DNA of 64,000 bases from JALZAQ01 sp038253885 (GCA_038253885.1 JBBSGP010000001.1:79924-143923), one strand, 5' to 3'. Positions 45,285 to 54,012 are shown, counted from the first letter of the stretch. Numbers and translations are program-made. Notes: a model not told the origin generated them from the letters alone.

Positions 45285-45767
45285 ATGTTACGCGTCATGA
45301 CGACGCCGTCGGCCTCTCCCTCGCCGCTCCCGCCCTCGATCGCGCGCGTCCTCTCCTACTTCGAGAAGCTCTCGCGCGAGGAGAAGATCCAGTCGCTCCT
45401 GTCGTTCGCGAAGAAGCTCGAGCCACTTCCGGAGCATCTGCGTGCTCTGGATCGGACGCCGTTCACGGTACCCGAATGCCAGACCCGGGTGGATCTGTTC
45501 CCCGAGGTGCACGATGGCCGCATGCACTTCTATGCCGACCTCAACGTGCGCGAGTCGCCGACCATCGCCGCCTTCCTCGCGATCCTCTTCTCGGCGGTCA
45601 ACGACCAGCCGCCTGAGACTATCCTCTCCATCCCGACGGATTTCGTCGCACGCGTGATGGGGAGCTTGGGGCTGGCGACCCGGGAGATCGGCCTCGACGC
45701 CATGGTCACCCGTCTCAAGCGGCGCGCCGCCGACGCTCGGGCGGCGCAGGCCGCTCGCATGTCCTAA
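45285..45767 (+). CDS. sufE: SufE-family sulfur acceptor
   Basis: The protein is 160 residues from ATG 45285; an ATG at 45297 is equally possible. The signature is PECQTRVDLFPEVHDGRMHFYADLN, with the persulfide-accepting Cys, followed by ESPTIAAFLAILFSAVNDQPPETILSIPTDFVARVM, the classic SufE end region. It takes sulfur from the SufS cysteine desulfurase for Fe-S cluster building. SufS itself is not in the window. The Fe-S CDGSH protein follows 58 bases later on the same strand. Confidence 0.92.
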   Translation: MLRVMTTPSASPSPLPPSIARVLSYFEKLSREEKIQSLLSFAKKLEPLPEHLRALDRTPFTVPECQTRVDLFPEVHDGRMHFYADLNVRESPTIAAFLAILFSAVNDQPPETILSIPTDFVARVMGSLGLATREIGLDAMVTRLKRRAADARAAQAARMS

Positions 45768-45825
45768 CTCCGCGCCAGGACCTTTCCGATCTCGTCTCTC
45801 ACAACCTCCAAGAGTCCGATCTCCG

Positions 45826-46053
45826 ATGCCCGATGTCACGATACAGCTTCGCAAGGATGGCCCCTATCGCGTTGAGGGAGAGGTGATCCTTCTCGACCAC
45901 GATGGCACTCCCATCCCGCTCCCTGGCCCCAAGTTCTCGCTCTGCCGCTGCGGCGCCTCGTCGAAGAAGCCATTCTGTGACGGGACGCACAGCAAGATCG
46001 GCTTCAAGGGCGCCGAAGAGGCGCGACGGGAGTTTGACGCCGGTCAGGGCTGA
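45826..46053 (+). CDS. CDGSH iron-sulfur domain protein
   Basis: The protein is 75 residues. The motif SLCRCGASSKKPFCDGTH fits C-X-C-X2-(S/T)-X3-P-X-C-D-G-(S/A/T)-H, which binds a [2Fe-2S] cluster with three Cys and one His. It is a short cytoplasmic stand-alone form. The role in bacteria is not settled; redox or cluster transfer is supposed. The next gene begins inside its last codons in another frame. Confidence 0.93.
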   Translation: MPDVTIQLRKDGPYRVEGEVILLDHDGTPIPLPGPKFSLCRCGASSKKPFCDGTHSKIGFKGAEEARREFDAGQG

Positions 46054-47083
46054 GCTCGGCGCCGCTCCCGCGAGCGAGTCAGAGCTCGAGGAGCGGCTAT
46101 CGCGACCGACGCCGGCGTCGATCCGCACTCTGTCCGCTCTACCCGGCGACGTGATCGTTCTCGGGGCATCGGGCAAGATGGGTCCCACCCTCGCGCGGAT
46201 GGCGCGGCGCGCTCTGGATGAGGCCCACAGCAGCTCCCGGGTGATCGCCGTCTCCCGTTTCTCCTCGAGCGGCGTCGAGCGCGCGCTCGGGGACTCCCGG
46301 ATCGAGACGATTCGCTGCGATCTAGTGGATCGCGAGGCGGTATCGCGGCTTCCCGACGCGTCCAACGTGATCTTCATGGCCGGACAGAAGTTTGGAACGT
46401 CCGGCTCGCCGGCGGTGACGTGGGGGATGAACACCATCGCGCCGGCGATCGCTGCCGAGCGCTACGCGGGATCGCGCATCGTCGCCTTCTCGACCGGGAA
46501 CGTCTACCCGCTCACGCCAACCGGTAGCGGTGGCTCGCGCGAGGGCGACCCGCTCGGCCCCACCGGCGACTACGCCATGTCGTGCGTGGGGCGGGAGCGG
46601 GTGCTCGAATACCTCTCGATCCGCCATGGGACGGCAATGGCCATCGTGCGACTCAATTACGCTGTGGATCTGCGCTACGGCGTGCTCGTGGACGTGGCGT
46701 CGAAGGTCTTTCGCGGAGAACCAGTGGATGTGAGGATGGGGCACGCCAACGTCATCTGGCAGGGTGACGCCAGCGCGCGGGCGATCGAGTGCCTGGCGCA
46801 TGCGGCGTCGCCGCCTTTCATCATCAACATCACGGGAGCCGAGACGATCTCCATCCGTGAGATGGCGCGGCGATTTGGCGAGCTCTTCGGGAAGCCGGCA
46901 CGGGTGGAGGGTGTGGAATCCCCCGACGCGCTCCTGAGCAACGCCGGTCGTTCTCTGGCGTTGTTCGGGACCCCGACCGTCACGCTCGAGCAGCTCGTGC
47001 AGATGGTCGCGGAATGGATCAGCAGCGGGGGTCGGCTCCTCGGGAAGCCGACGCACTTCGAACAGCGCGATGGGGACTTCTGA
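46034..47083 (+). CDS. NAD(P)-dependent epimerase/dehydratase
   Basis: The protein is about 349 residues from a TTG at 46034, overlapping the CDGSH gene by 20 bases; the reading frame goes on to 45902, but only within that gene. The Rossmann motif is DVIVLGASGKMGPTLARMARRA at about residue 37, with the N-terminal lead LEERLSRPTP as in homologues of this subgroup. NVIFMAGQKFGTSG, IVAFSTGNVYP and GDYAMSCVGRERVLEYL (Y-x3-R in place of the usual Y-x3-K) follow. Epimerases of this sort act on nucleotide or free sugars or sugar acids. It overlaps the start of the DapA-like gene by 14 bases and probably belongs to the same sugar-acid pathway. Confidence 0.85.
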   Translation: MTPVRAELGAAPASESELEERLSRPTPASIRTLSALPGDVIVLGASGKMGPTLARMARRALDEAHSSSRVIAVSRFSSSGVERALGDSRIETIRCDLVDREAVSRLPDASNVIFMAGQKFGTSGSPAVTWGMNTIAPAIAAERYAGSRIVAFSTGNVYPLTPTGSGGSREGDPLGPTGDYAMSCVGRERVLEYLSIRHGTAMAIVRLNYAVDLRYGVLVDVASKVFRGEPVDVRMGHANVIWQGDASARAIECLAHAASPPFIINITGAETISIREMARRFGELFGKPARVEGVESPDALLSNAGRSLALFGTPTVTLEQLVQMVAEWISSGGRLLGKPTHFEQRDGDF

Positions 47084-48107
47084 CACGACGGCGGCGCTCC
47101 GCGCGCACCTGCTCGCCGGGCAGGTCATCCCTGCTCATCCGCTCGCCCTCGATGAGCGACGCCGCCTGGATGAGCCGCATCAGCGCGCACTGACCCGCTA
47201 CTATCTGGCGTCGGGCGCCGGCGGCGTGGCGGTCGGTGTGCACACCACGCAATTCGCCATCCGCGAGCACTGGATGTACGAGCCTGTTCTCAAGCTCGCA
47301 TCCGAGATCGTGGACTCCGATCTGGCGCGGCGTCCGCGTCCCTTCGTGAAGGTCGCCGGCATCGTCGGCCAGACTCGCCACGCCATACGCGAGGCCCGGA
47401 TCGCGCTCGATGCAGGGTACGACACCGGACTGCTGAGCCTGGCGGCGTGGCGCGGCGAGAGCGAGGACGCGGTTCTGGAGCATTGCCGCGCGGTCGCGGA
47501 GGCAATCCCTCTCTTTGGATTCTACCTCCAGCCCGCGGTGGGCGGACGCGTGCTCAGCTACGAATTCTGGCGCGCCTTCTCCGAGATCCCGCAGCTGGTC
47601 GCCATCAAGATCGCACCCTTCGACCGTTATCAGACGCTGGAGGTGACCCGCGCGGTGGCGGACGCGGGACGCTCCGACGTCGCCCTCTACACCGGCAACG
47701 ACGATCACATCATCGGCGACCTGCTGGAGCGGCAGCCCGGGAGCGCGATCGTCGGCGGGCTGCTCGGGCAGTGGGCGATGTGGACGTCGAAGGCCGTGGC
47801 GCTGGTGGAGCGGTTGCGGGGGGGGGCGCCATCCGACGCCGGCCTGCGTGATCTACTGGCCGAAGCGCCCTCGCTGACTGATGCGAACGGCGCCATCTTC
47901 GACGCCGCCAACGGCTTCGCGGGCTGCATCCCGGGCATCCACGAGGTGCTTCGCCGGCAGGGGCTGGTGGACGGGATCTGGTGCCTGGACCCGAACGAGA
48001 CGCTGTCTCCCGGACAGCTCGAGGAGATCGACCGCGTGCTCGATGCCTACCCCTTTCTGCAGGACGACGATTTCGTGGCCCAGCACCTCGACGAATGGCT
48101 TCGCTGA
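47070..48107 (+). CDS. DapA-superfamily aldolase/dehydratase
   Basis: The protein is 345 residues in the (beta/alpha)8 dihydrodipicolinate synthase family. The Schiff-base lysine is expected in VAIKIAPFDRYQ at about residue 178, preceded by FGFYLQPAVGG, the counterpart of YNxPxRT. The GxxGGVAVGVHTTQF start corresponds to the GTTGE region, altered. These changes exclude true DapA and suggest a 2-keto acid aldolase or dehydratase acting on a sugar acid. It is the middle gene between the epimerase and the MFS carrier, with overlaps on both sides. Confidence 0.85.
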   Translation: MGTSDTTAALRAHLLAGQVIPAHPLALDERRRLDEPHQRALTRYYLASGAGGVAVGVHTTQFAIREHWMYEPVLKLASEIVDSDLARRPRPFVKVAGIVGQTRHAIREARIALDAGYDTGLLSLAAWRGESEDAVLEHCRAVAEAIPLFGFYLQPAVGGRVLSYEFWRAFSEIPQLVAIKIAPFDRYQTLEVTRAVADAGRSDVALYTGNDDHIIGDLLERQPGSAIVGGLLGQWAMWTSKAVALVERLRGGAPSDAGLRDLLAEAPSLTDANGAIFDAANGFAGCIPGIHEVLRRQGLVDGIWCLDPNETLSPGQLEEIDRVLDAYPFLQDDDFVAQHLDEWLR

Positions 48108-49333
48108 CGGCGCAGGAGCCGGCCGCCGTCCGCGGACACCGGGCCGCAGTGCTGGCAAGCTTCCTCGGGTGGATGCTCGATGCTTTCGATTTCTTCCTCG
48201 TCGTCTTCTGCCTGTCGGCGATCGCGAGGGAATTTCACCGCTCCAACGCGGCGATCGCGTTCTCCATCACGCTCACCCTCGCCTTTCGTCCCGTCGGGGC
48301 TTTCATCTTCGGCCTCATGGCGGATCGTTACGGCCGGCGGCTTCCGCTCATGATCGACCTCGTCTTCTACTCGGTGGTCGAGGTCCTGTCCGGCCTCGCA
48401 CCGAGCTACGCCACCTTTCTCGTCCTCCGCGCACTCTTCGGCATCGGCATGGGGGGCGAGTGGGGGGTGGGTGCGTCGCTGGCGATGGAGAAGGCGCCCT
48501 CGAAGCGACGGGGCATGCTCTCGGGGCTGCTGCAGGAGGGCTACGCTGCCGGCAACCTGCTCGCGGCGATCGCGTACTTCATCGTGTTTCCCCGGTGGGG
48601 CTGGCGTCCGTTGTTCTTCATCGGTGGTCTTCCGGCCCTGCTCGCGCTCTTCGTCCGGGTGCGGGTCACGGAGTCCGAGGTGTGGGAGCGCACGAGACAC
48701 GAGAGCTGGAACAATCTCGGCCGCGCGATCCTGTCGCACTGGAAGCTCTTCCTCTATCTGACCGTGCTGATGATGATGATGAATTTCGTCTCACACGGCA
48801 CGCAGGACATGTATCCGACATTTCTGGAGCACGACTGGGGATTTTCGCCAACCAGGCGATCTGCCCTGACCGCGTTCTCGGCGGTGGGCGCGATCATCGG
48901 CGGCATCCTCGTCGGCCACTGGTCGGACAGGATCGGCAGGCGGCGCGCGATCGTGCTCGCGCTGATCGGCGCGATTCTGGTGATCCCTCTCTGGGCATTC
49001 TCGAGAAGCCTCCCGCTGCTCGTGGCCGGAGCATTCGCCATGCAGTTCATGGTGCAGGGGGCGTGGGGGGTGATCCCGGCGCACATCACGGAGCTCTCCC
49101 CCGATTCGGTGCGAGGATTCCTGCCCGGCTTCGCCTACCAGTGCGGAGTCCTGCTCGCGAGTGGCGTTGTCTATATCGAGGCGCTGTTCGCCGCTCGCAC
49201 GAACTATGCGATCTCGATGGCGCTGACGGCCGCGACCGTGTTCACACTGGGTGCCATCGTCGCCGGGCTCGGGCGGGAGCGACGGGGAGTGACCTTCGGC
49301 CTGCCGTCCCCGTCTTTCACGCTGGGCGATTAG
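48095..49333 (+). CDS. MFS transporter, sialate/lactate:H+ symporter-like
   Basis: The protein is 412 residues from the ATG at 48095, overlapping the DapA-like stop by 13 bases. There are 12 hydrophobic segments. FLGWMLDAFDFFLVVF and FGLMADRYGRRLPLMIDLVFYS (motif A, D-R-x-G-R-R) are of the SHS/MHS type. NFVSHGTQDMYPTFLEHDWGF resembles the sialate/lactate symporters (NanT, JEN-like). It probably brings in a carboxylated sugar or organic acid for the epimerase and aldolase. The substrate is inferred from neighbours only. Confidence 0.88.
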   Translation: MASLTAQEPAAVRGHRAAVLASFLGWMLDAFDFFLVVFCLSAIAREFHRSNAAIAFSITLTLAFRPVGAFIFGLMADRYGRRLPLMIDLVFYSVVEVLSGLAPSYATFLVLRALFGIGMGGEWGVGASLAMEKAPSKRRGMLSGLLQEGYAAGNLLAAIAYFIVFPRWGWRPLFFIGGLPALLALFVRVRVTESEVWERTRHESWNNLGRAILSHWKLFLYLTVLMMMMNFVSHGTQDMYPTFLEHDWGFSPTRRSALTAFSAVGAIIGGILVGHWSDRIGRRRAIVLALIGAILVIPLWAFSRSLPLLVAGAFAMQFMVQGAWGVIPAHITELSPDSVRGFLPGFAYQCGVLLASGVVYIEALFAARTNYAISMALTAATVFTLGAIVAGLGRERRGVTFGLPSPSFTLGD

Positions 49334-49362
49334 CCGACATACCACCGACCACGAGCGTTTCC

Positions 49363-50295
49363 ATGCGTGCTTCCTCGACACTTCTCCATCGGCGCCGTGC
49401 CGCACCGGCGGCGGCGCTCATCCTGGCGCTGGCGGCCTGCCGCGGCGACAGCACAGCGCCCTCGACCTCGCTCAGCGCCGAGGAGACGGCATCGATCGGC
49501 TCCGTGATCGCGAGCGGAATCGAGCTCTCCATGACGTCGCTCTCGCCGGATGCGGTGATCGGCGGGCGCTTCTCCGTGACGGCCCCGGTTGCGGGCGGGA
49601 ATCCGGCGCTCGGTCTGCGATCGCTCGCGCTGACCACGACCACCTCGTGCGGTGCGCCGTCGCAGAATCCGATCGAGGACACGGACGCCGATCACGTGCC
49701 GAACGATGTGACAATCAGCTTCACCCTTCCCGATTGCCACTTCGGCGACCAGCTCGCCTCTCTCGACATCACCGGCTCGGTCCGGCTGGTGGATCCGGCG
49801 CCGGCGGCTCCAGGGTTCGCCATGAACACGACGTTCACGAACCTGCGCTTCACGGTGACGCGTCTCGGAACGACAGCGTGGCTGAACACCAGCGGTACGC
49901 GCGCGGTCAGCGCCAGCTCGTCGGGGTTGTCGCTGAGCGACAATCTTACCATCACCGCCGACAGCGCGGGACACTCCCTCGGCAAGCTCGTCGACACGTA
50001 CGGTGCGACCTTCACTCCGGTGTCGGGGCAATCGCTCGCGATCGGTCAGCCGTTGCCGAACGGCGCATTCGCGCCGAGCGGCGGTCTCGCCTGGTCGCGG
50101 GGAGAGGTCAGCTACTCGTTCTCGTTGGTCACGGCCACGCCGCTGCAATACAACGCGTCGTGCGGCGTGGCGAGTGGCAGCCGCTTCAGCGCCGGAGAGG
50201 TACACGCGGTCATCAGCGCGAACGGCAAGCGCGGCTATCTGCGTCTCACCTGGCGTGACTGCGGGGCGCCCGTCGCCCTCTTCGTCCCGGCCTGA
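49363..50295 (+). CDS. Hypothetical secreted lipoprotein
   Basis: The protein is 310 residues from the ATG at 49363; the open frame reaches far upstream, but within other genes. A lipoprotein signal ends in LAAC near residue 26. The mature part is Ser/Thr-rich with many strand-like segments (NDVTISFTLPDCHFGDQLASLDITGSVRLVD, FTNLRFTVTRLGTTAWL, YSFSLVTATPLQYNASC), which suggests an all-beta fold. Four cysteines could pair as disulfides. I recognise no family. It stands alone after the MFS gene by 29 bases and may share its transcript. Confidence 0.75.
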   Translation: MRASSTLLHRRRAAPAAALILALAACRGDSTAPSTSLSAEETASIGSVIASGIELSMTSLSPDAVIGGRFSVTAPVAGGNPALGLRSLALTTTTSCGAPSQNPIEDTDADHVPNDVTISFTLPDCHFGDQLASLDITGSVRLVDPAPAAPGFAMNTTFTNLRFTVTRLGTTAWLNTSGTRAVSASSSGLSLSDNLTITADSAGHSLGKLVDTYGATFTPVSGQSLAIGQPLPNGAFAPSGGLAWSRGEVSYSFSLVTATPLQYNASCGVASGSRFSAGEVHAVISANGKRGYLRLTWRDCGAPVALFVPA

Positions 50296-50325
50296 TCCGG
50301 CCGGCCGCCGCGCGACCCGCGAGCG

Positions 50326-50829
50326 TCAGCGCGTCGGCTGTGGCATGAGCTGGGCATGCCACGAGCGGGCGGCTTCCGTCTCGAACCGCGTGCGCAGATC
50401 GCCGACCGTCGTCACTGTGGTGTCGAAGACGTGGGTCGCGCCGGATACCTCGCCGGCGGCGGCGCGATCGCCGAACTCCTCGCGCGATGCCGACGCGATG
50501 CGGCCATCGGCCGCGCGATAGTACACCCGCCCCCCGCCCAGAAGCGACGCTCCGATCGACGGCTCGAGCGCGCGCAGAACGCGGAACATCCCATCGATCG
50601 AGCATCCGGAGGCCGCCGCCTGCCCCTCGTCCACGCCGATGACGAGGAACCGGTCGTCGAGCAGGACCCGCGCGGAGCGCAGCTCGGCGCCATGGGCGTG
50701 CCACTGGTCGAGAAAGCGGTCGGTCGCCTCCAACAGCTGCTGCGCCGCTGGAGCGGAGAGCGCCCGGTCGCTGGCGAACACCCACGCACGGGCCTGCTCC
50801 GGAAGCGTCTCGAAGGGAACTGGGGGCAT
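50326..50829 (-). CDS. Conserved hypothetical protein (167 residues)
   Basis: A soluble protein with the N-terminal pattern FETLPEQARAWVFASDRALS, FLDQWHAHGAELRSARVLLDDRFLVIGVDEGQAAASGCSIDG. The ordered part ends near residue 85, where SGCSIDG is a strong, unusual motif. From memory, a family with W.HG, FLVI..DE and ASGCSID is annotated in Bacteroidota as hypothetical or, misleadingly, as ABC transporter ATPase. No P-loop is present here. The cysteine next to a cluster of acid residues may be catalytic or metal-binding. Function is unknown. Confidence 0.8.
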   Translation of the reverse strand: MPPVPFETLPEQARAWVFASDRALSAPAAQQLLEATDRFLDQWHAHGAELRSARVLLDDRFLVIGVDEGQAAASGCSIDGMFRVLRALEPSIGASLLGGGRVYYRAADGRIASASREEFGDRAAAGEVSGATHVFDTTVTTVGDLRTRFETEAARSWHAQLMPQPTR

Positions 50830-50961
50830 CTGCTCTCCGTCGGGTGGAGTGACGCTTCAAGATAACATCTCTCGCCCGCGCTGCACGGCACGGACTTGCC
50901 GCCTCCGGCGCGGATGCTCATGATTCCGCGCCGTCACTCCCTCCCTGCGCGAGCGCTATCG

Positions 50962-52674
50962 ATGACCGACTCCGCCCGTTATGACCGCCGCTCCTTCATG
51001 GAGTACTTCGTCTCGATCGGTCTCGGATCCACTCTGCTGCCGGGTGTGCTCTGGGGCCGACTCGCCCATGGGGAGGAGATCACGGTGCAGACCATCGCCT
51101 GCGCGGAAGAGCTGGCGGGACTTCACTTCGACGAGGCGGAGCGGCTGTTGATGGTCGAGGGAATGAAAGATCAGGCCAAGCAGCTCGATCTCCTGCACGA
51201 GCAGAAGCTTCCGAATGGCGTCGCGCCCGCGCTCGTCTTCAATCCCGTGCTTCCCGGAGAGACGGTGAAGATCGCTCGGGGAAAGACGGTGAGATCGAGA
51301 GTGCCGGCGCGGGCCGTGCCGGCGAGCCTGGATGAGCTCGCCTTCCTTCCGGTCACCGAGCTCTCGGAGCTCGTGCGCCGCAAGAAGGTGACGTCGCTCC
51401 AGCTGACGCAGATGTACATCGATCGCATCAGGAAGTACGATCCCGTGCTCAAGTGCGTGACAACTCTCACGGAAGAGCGCGCCCTCGCATCGGCGAAGGC
51501 GGCCGACTCCGAGATCCGGCGCGGAAACTACCGCGGTCCGCTGCACGGAATTCCGTGGGGAGCGAAGGATCTCCTCGCCGCCAGAGGATATCCGACGACG
51601 TGGGGAACCGCGCCTTACCGCGACCAGACCATCGATGAGGATGCGACGGTGGTCCAGCGGCTGGATGCGGCGGGAGCGGTGCTGGTGGCAAAGCTCACCC
51701 TGGGCGAGGTGGCGCAGGGGGACACCTGGTATGGCGGGATGACGCGCAATCCCTGGAAGACAGAGCAGGGATCGAGCGGATCGAGCGCCGGTCCCGCGTC
51801 GGCGACCGTGGCCGGCCTGGTGGGCTTCGCCATCGGGAGCGAGACGCTGGGCTCGATCTCGTCGCCATCCACTCGCACCGGCGCCACCGGCCTCCGGCCC
51901 ACTTTCGGCCGAGTGGCGCGCACCGGCGCGATGGCCCTCTCCTGGAGCATGGACAAGCTGGGCCCGATCTGCCGGAGCGTGGAGGACTGCGCGCTCGTTC
52001 TCGGCGCGATCTACGGACCGGATGGCAAGGACGCGACGGTGCACGACCTGCCGTTCACGTGGAACGCCGCCCTGCCTCCTCGGTCGCTTCGCGTGGGCTA
52101 CCTCAGGAGCTGGTTCGAGAGCGATCACCAGACAAAGAAGTTCGACGCTGCCGCTCTCGATGTACTGCAGGGCAAGCTCGGGCTGACGCTGATCCCGGTG
52201 GATCTTCCCGATCTGCCCTGGCCGGCGATGCGCCCCATTCTGATCACCGAGGCGGCGGCGGCATTCGACGAGTTGACCCGGAGCGGCCGCGACAAGCTGA
52301 TGGCGCAGCAGGGGAAGAACGCCTGGCCGAACTCGTGGCGCATCGCCCACTTCATCCCCGCGCCCGACTACGTGAACGCGAATCGCGTGCGCACGCTCGC
52401 CATGCAGGCGATGTCGAAGCTCATGAAGCAGGTGGACGTGATCGTGACGCCGACCGGCGCGGGCCAGGGGGCCCAGTCGCTCCAGCAGCTCCTGCTCACC
52501 AATCTCACGGGCCATCCGGCCGTCATCCTTCCGAACGGATTCCGCGACGACGGGACACCGGTGTCGATCACCTTCCTCGGCGGCCTCTTCCAGGAGGCGG
52601 CGCTGATGGCGGTCGCCCACGCTTATCAGCAGGCCACCGACTTTCACCTGAAGCATCCGACGCTGACGGCGTGA
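50962..52674 (+). CDS. Secreted amidase signature family enzyme
   Basis: The protein is about 570 residues from the ATG at 50962; alternative starts reach 50896. The N-terminus has a twin-arginine-like start (DRRSFMEYFVSIGLGSTLL). A leader region of about 150 residues precedes the amidase domain, which has the Ser-cisSer-Lys triad: Lys in IPWGAKDLLA, cis-Ser in QGSSGSSAGPASA and nucleophile Ser in GSETLGSISSPS. The usual amidase spacing is kept. It hydrolyses a carboxamide to acid and ammonia, outside the cytoplasm if the signal is used. The substrate cannot be told. Confidence 0.9.
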   Translation: MTDSARYDRRSFMEYFVSIGLGSTLLPGVLWGRLAHGEEITVQTIACAEELAGLHFDEAERLLMVEGMKDQAKQLDLLHEQKLPNGVAPALVFNPVLPGETVKIARGKTVRSRVPARAVPASLDELAFLPVTELSELVRRKKVTSLQLTQMYIDRIRKYDPVLKCVTTLTEERALASAKAADSEIRRGNYRGPLHGIPWGAKDLLAARGYPTTWGTAPYRDQTIDEDATVVQRLDAAGAVLVAKLTLGEVAQGDTWYGGMTRNPWKTEQGSSGSSAGPASATVAGLVGFAIGSETLGSISSPSTRTGATGLRPTFGRVARTGAMALSWSMDKLGPICRSVEDCALVLGAIYGPDGKDATVHDLPFTWNAALPPRSLRVGYLRSWFESDHQTKKFDAAALDVLQGKLGLTLIPVDLPDLPWPAMRPILITEAAAAFDELTRSGRDKLMAQQGKNAWPNSWRIAHFIPAPDYVNANRVRTLAMQAMSKLMKQVDVIVTPTGAGQGAQSLQQLLLTNLTGHPAVILPNGFRDDGTPVSITFLGGLFQEAALMAVAHAYQQATDFHLKHPTLTA

Positions 52675-53247
52675 TCAGTGCTCCCCCGCGAGCCTCTTGA
52701 GGCGGTCCTCGAGCGCCGTCAGTCGCTGTAGCACCTCGTCGTGGCGGCGCGCCTCATCGCTCGGGGCCATCGGGATGAACGTGAGCGCGCCACCCACCTC
52801 GATGCGGCAGCAGGCGATCTCGTCGAGCCGTCCGATGCCCTGTCGTCTCGCCGCCGCCATCAGCTCCGCCGGCGTGATCAACTCGCGCTCGAGATTCTCG
52901 TCCACGATCACGCCGTCGCGGATCAGGACGTCCGACTCCCCTTCGACGATGCGATCGATTTTCGGATGGCGGTACAGGAACCGCACGAGGAGGTAGTTCG
53001 CGCCGAGCAGCACCATGGCGCCCACGAGACCGCCGACCACCGAGTTGTCGTTGCCGATGATGGCGTTCTGGACGGTGTTCGAGAGCAGCAGCAGGACGAC
53101 GAGGTCGAACGGATTGAACTGTCCCAGCTCTCGCTTGCCGGCGAGTCGGAGACCCAGCAGCAGGAACGCGTAGACCGCCAGCGTCCGGACGACTTTCTCC
53201 AGGATCGGCACTCCCGGCACGACGAGATCTGACCAGATGCTGTGCAT
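52675..53247 (-). CDS. DUF421 (YetF-like) membrane protein
   Basis: The protein is 190 residues from the ATG at 53247; the frame runs to 53442 but only with low-complexity sequence. Three N-terminal membrane helices (VRTLAVYAFLLLGLRLAGKRELGQF and following) include the conserved RxxGKRELGQ and FDLVVLLLLSNTVQNAIIGND motif of DUF421. The cytoplasmic tail with ELITPAELMAAARRQGI and DEIACCRIEVGG is the YetF-type domain. Function is not known. The gene is divergent from the S41-like gene, with an intergenic region that holds two mutually exclusive hairpins. Confidence 0.92.
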   Translation of the reverse strand: MHSIWSDLVVPGVPILEKVVRTLAVYAFLLLGLRLAGKRELGQFNPFDLVVLLLLSNTVQNAIIGNDNSVVGGLVGAMVLLGANYLLVRFLYRHPKIDRIVEGESDVLIRDGVIVDENLERELITPAELMAAARRQGIGRLDEIACCRIEVGGALTFIPMAPSDEARRHDEVLQRLTALEDRLKRLAGEH

Positions 53248-53282
53248 GGTGGGGACGGTGAAGGATGTCGCGCCGGTTGATA

Positions 53283-53322
53283 TTGCCCGCCGCTCCCGGA
53301 GCGGGCAAGCGCGGACGCTTGC
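53283..53322. promoter_or_regulatory. Two overlapping, mutually exclusive hairpins in a divergent leader
   Basis: Stem A is TTGCCCGC at 53283-53290 with GCGGGCAA at 53301-53308. Stem B is GCAAGCG at 53305-53311 with CGCTTGC at 53316-53322 and loop CGGA. They share bases 53305-53308, so only one can form at a time. This could be an attenuator-like switch for DUF421 or the S41-like gene, or chance in GC-rich DNA. There is no T-run. Confidence 0.35.
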
Positions 53323-53421
53323 AACCATCGCGCGCGGTCGGCTGTCCAATGGCGTGAAGACGGAAGCGATCGCGGCCCACGCCGGTTCCGCGGCTCCGCT
53401 CCCGTCAGCCAGGAGAATGTC

Positions 53422-54003
53422 ATGAGCAGTCCCGCGCTTCATCTCTATTCGACGCCGCAGCCTTCCCCCACCTCACGCGAGCGTCTCACACCATCCGGCA
53501 GCACGGTCGCCATCCTGTCCGGCCCCGATGTGGGCGTCGTCGAGCGCGTGGCTGGCAACGTCGGCTATCTCGAGCTCGGCGTCTTTCGCGACGGTGATGC
53601 ATGTCAACGCGTGCTGGACGCGATGGCGCTGCTGTCCGACACGTCCGCCTTGATCGTCGATCTGCGACGCGCCCGCGGCGGCGGACGCGCCATGGGGGCG
53701 TTGCTGGCGAGCTGTCTGTTCGACACCGAGCCCGCGCATGTCACCGAGGTGTATGAACCGGTCCTGAGCGAGCGCATGCGGTACCCCGCTCACGAGTCGT
53801 CACGTACCCGGTACCTCGGGCGCGACGTCTACCTGCTCATCGGGCGTCAGACCAGCGGTGCGGCCGAGGAGCTCGCCCGCGGCCTGGCGTCCACCGGGCG
53901 AGCCGAGCTCGTTGGCGAGCCTACACGCTCCGGCGTCGTTCCGACACTTCGCGTGCCGGCCGACACGGCGCGCGACGTGGCGCTCCGGGAGGTGGGGAAG
54001 TAA
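53422..54003 (+). CDS. S41-peptidase-like protein without the usual catalytic serine
   Basis: The protein is 193 residues and corresponds to the core of a tail-specific/IRBP-type S41 domain, without PDZ or signal. GNVGYLELGVFRDGDACQRVLDAMALLSDTSALIVDLRRARGGG is the S41 beta-helix core. DVYLLIGRQTSGAAEELARGLA aligns with the catalytic T-(F/S)-S-A-A-E helix; here the serine position reads Gly (TSG instead of TFS), though a Ser precedes it by one. LVGEPTRSGVVPTLRVPADTARDV is the following strand. It may be a non-catalytic regulator or a shifted-Ser enzyme. It is followed after 9 bases by the esterase. Confidence 0.8.
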   Translation: MSSPALHLYSTPQPSPTSRERLTPSGSTVAILSGPDVGVVERVAGNVGYLELGVFRDGDACQRVLDAMALLSDTSALIVDLRRARGGGRAMGALLASCLFDTEPAHVTEVYEPVLSERMRYPAHESSRTRYLGRDVYLLIGRQTSGAAEELARGLASTGRAELVGEPTRSGVVPTLRVPADTARDVALREVGK

Positions 54004-54012
54004 GAAAGAGCG

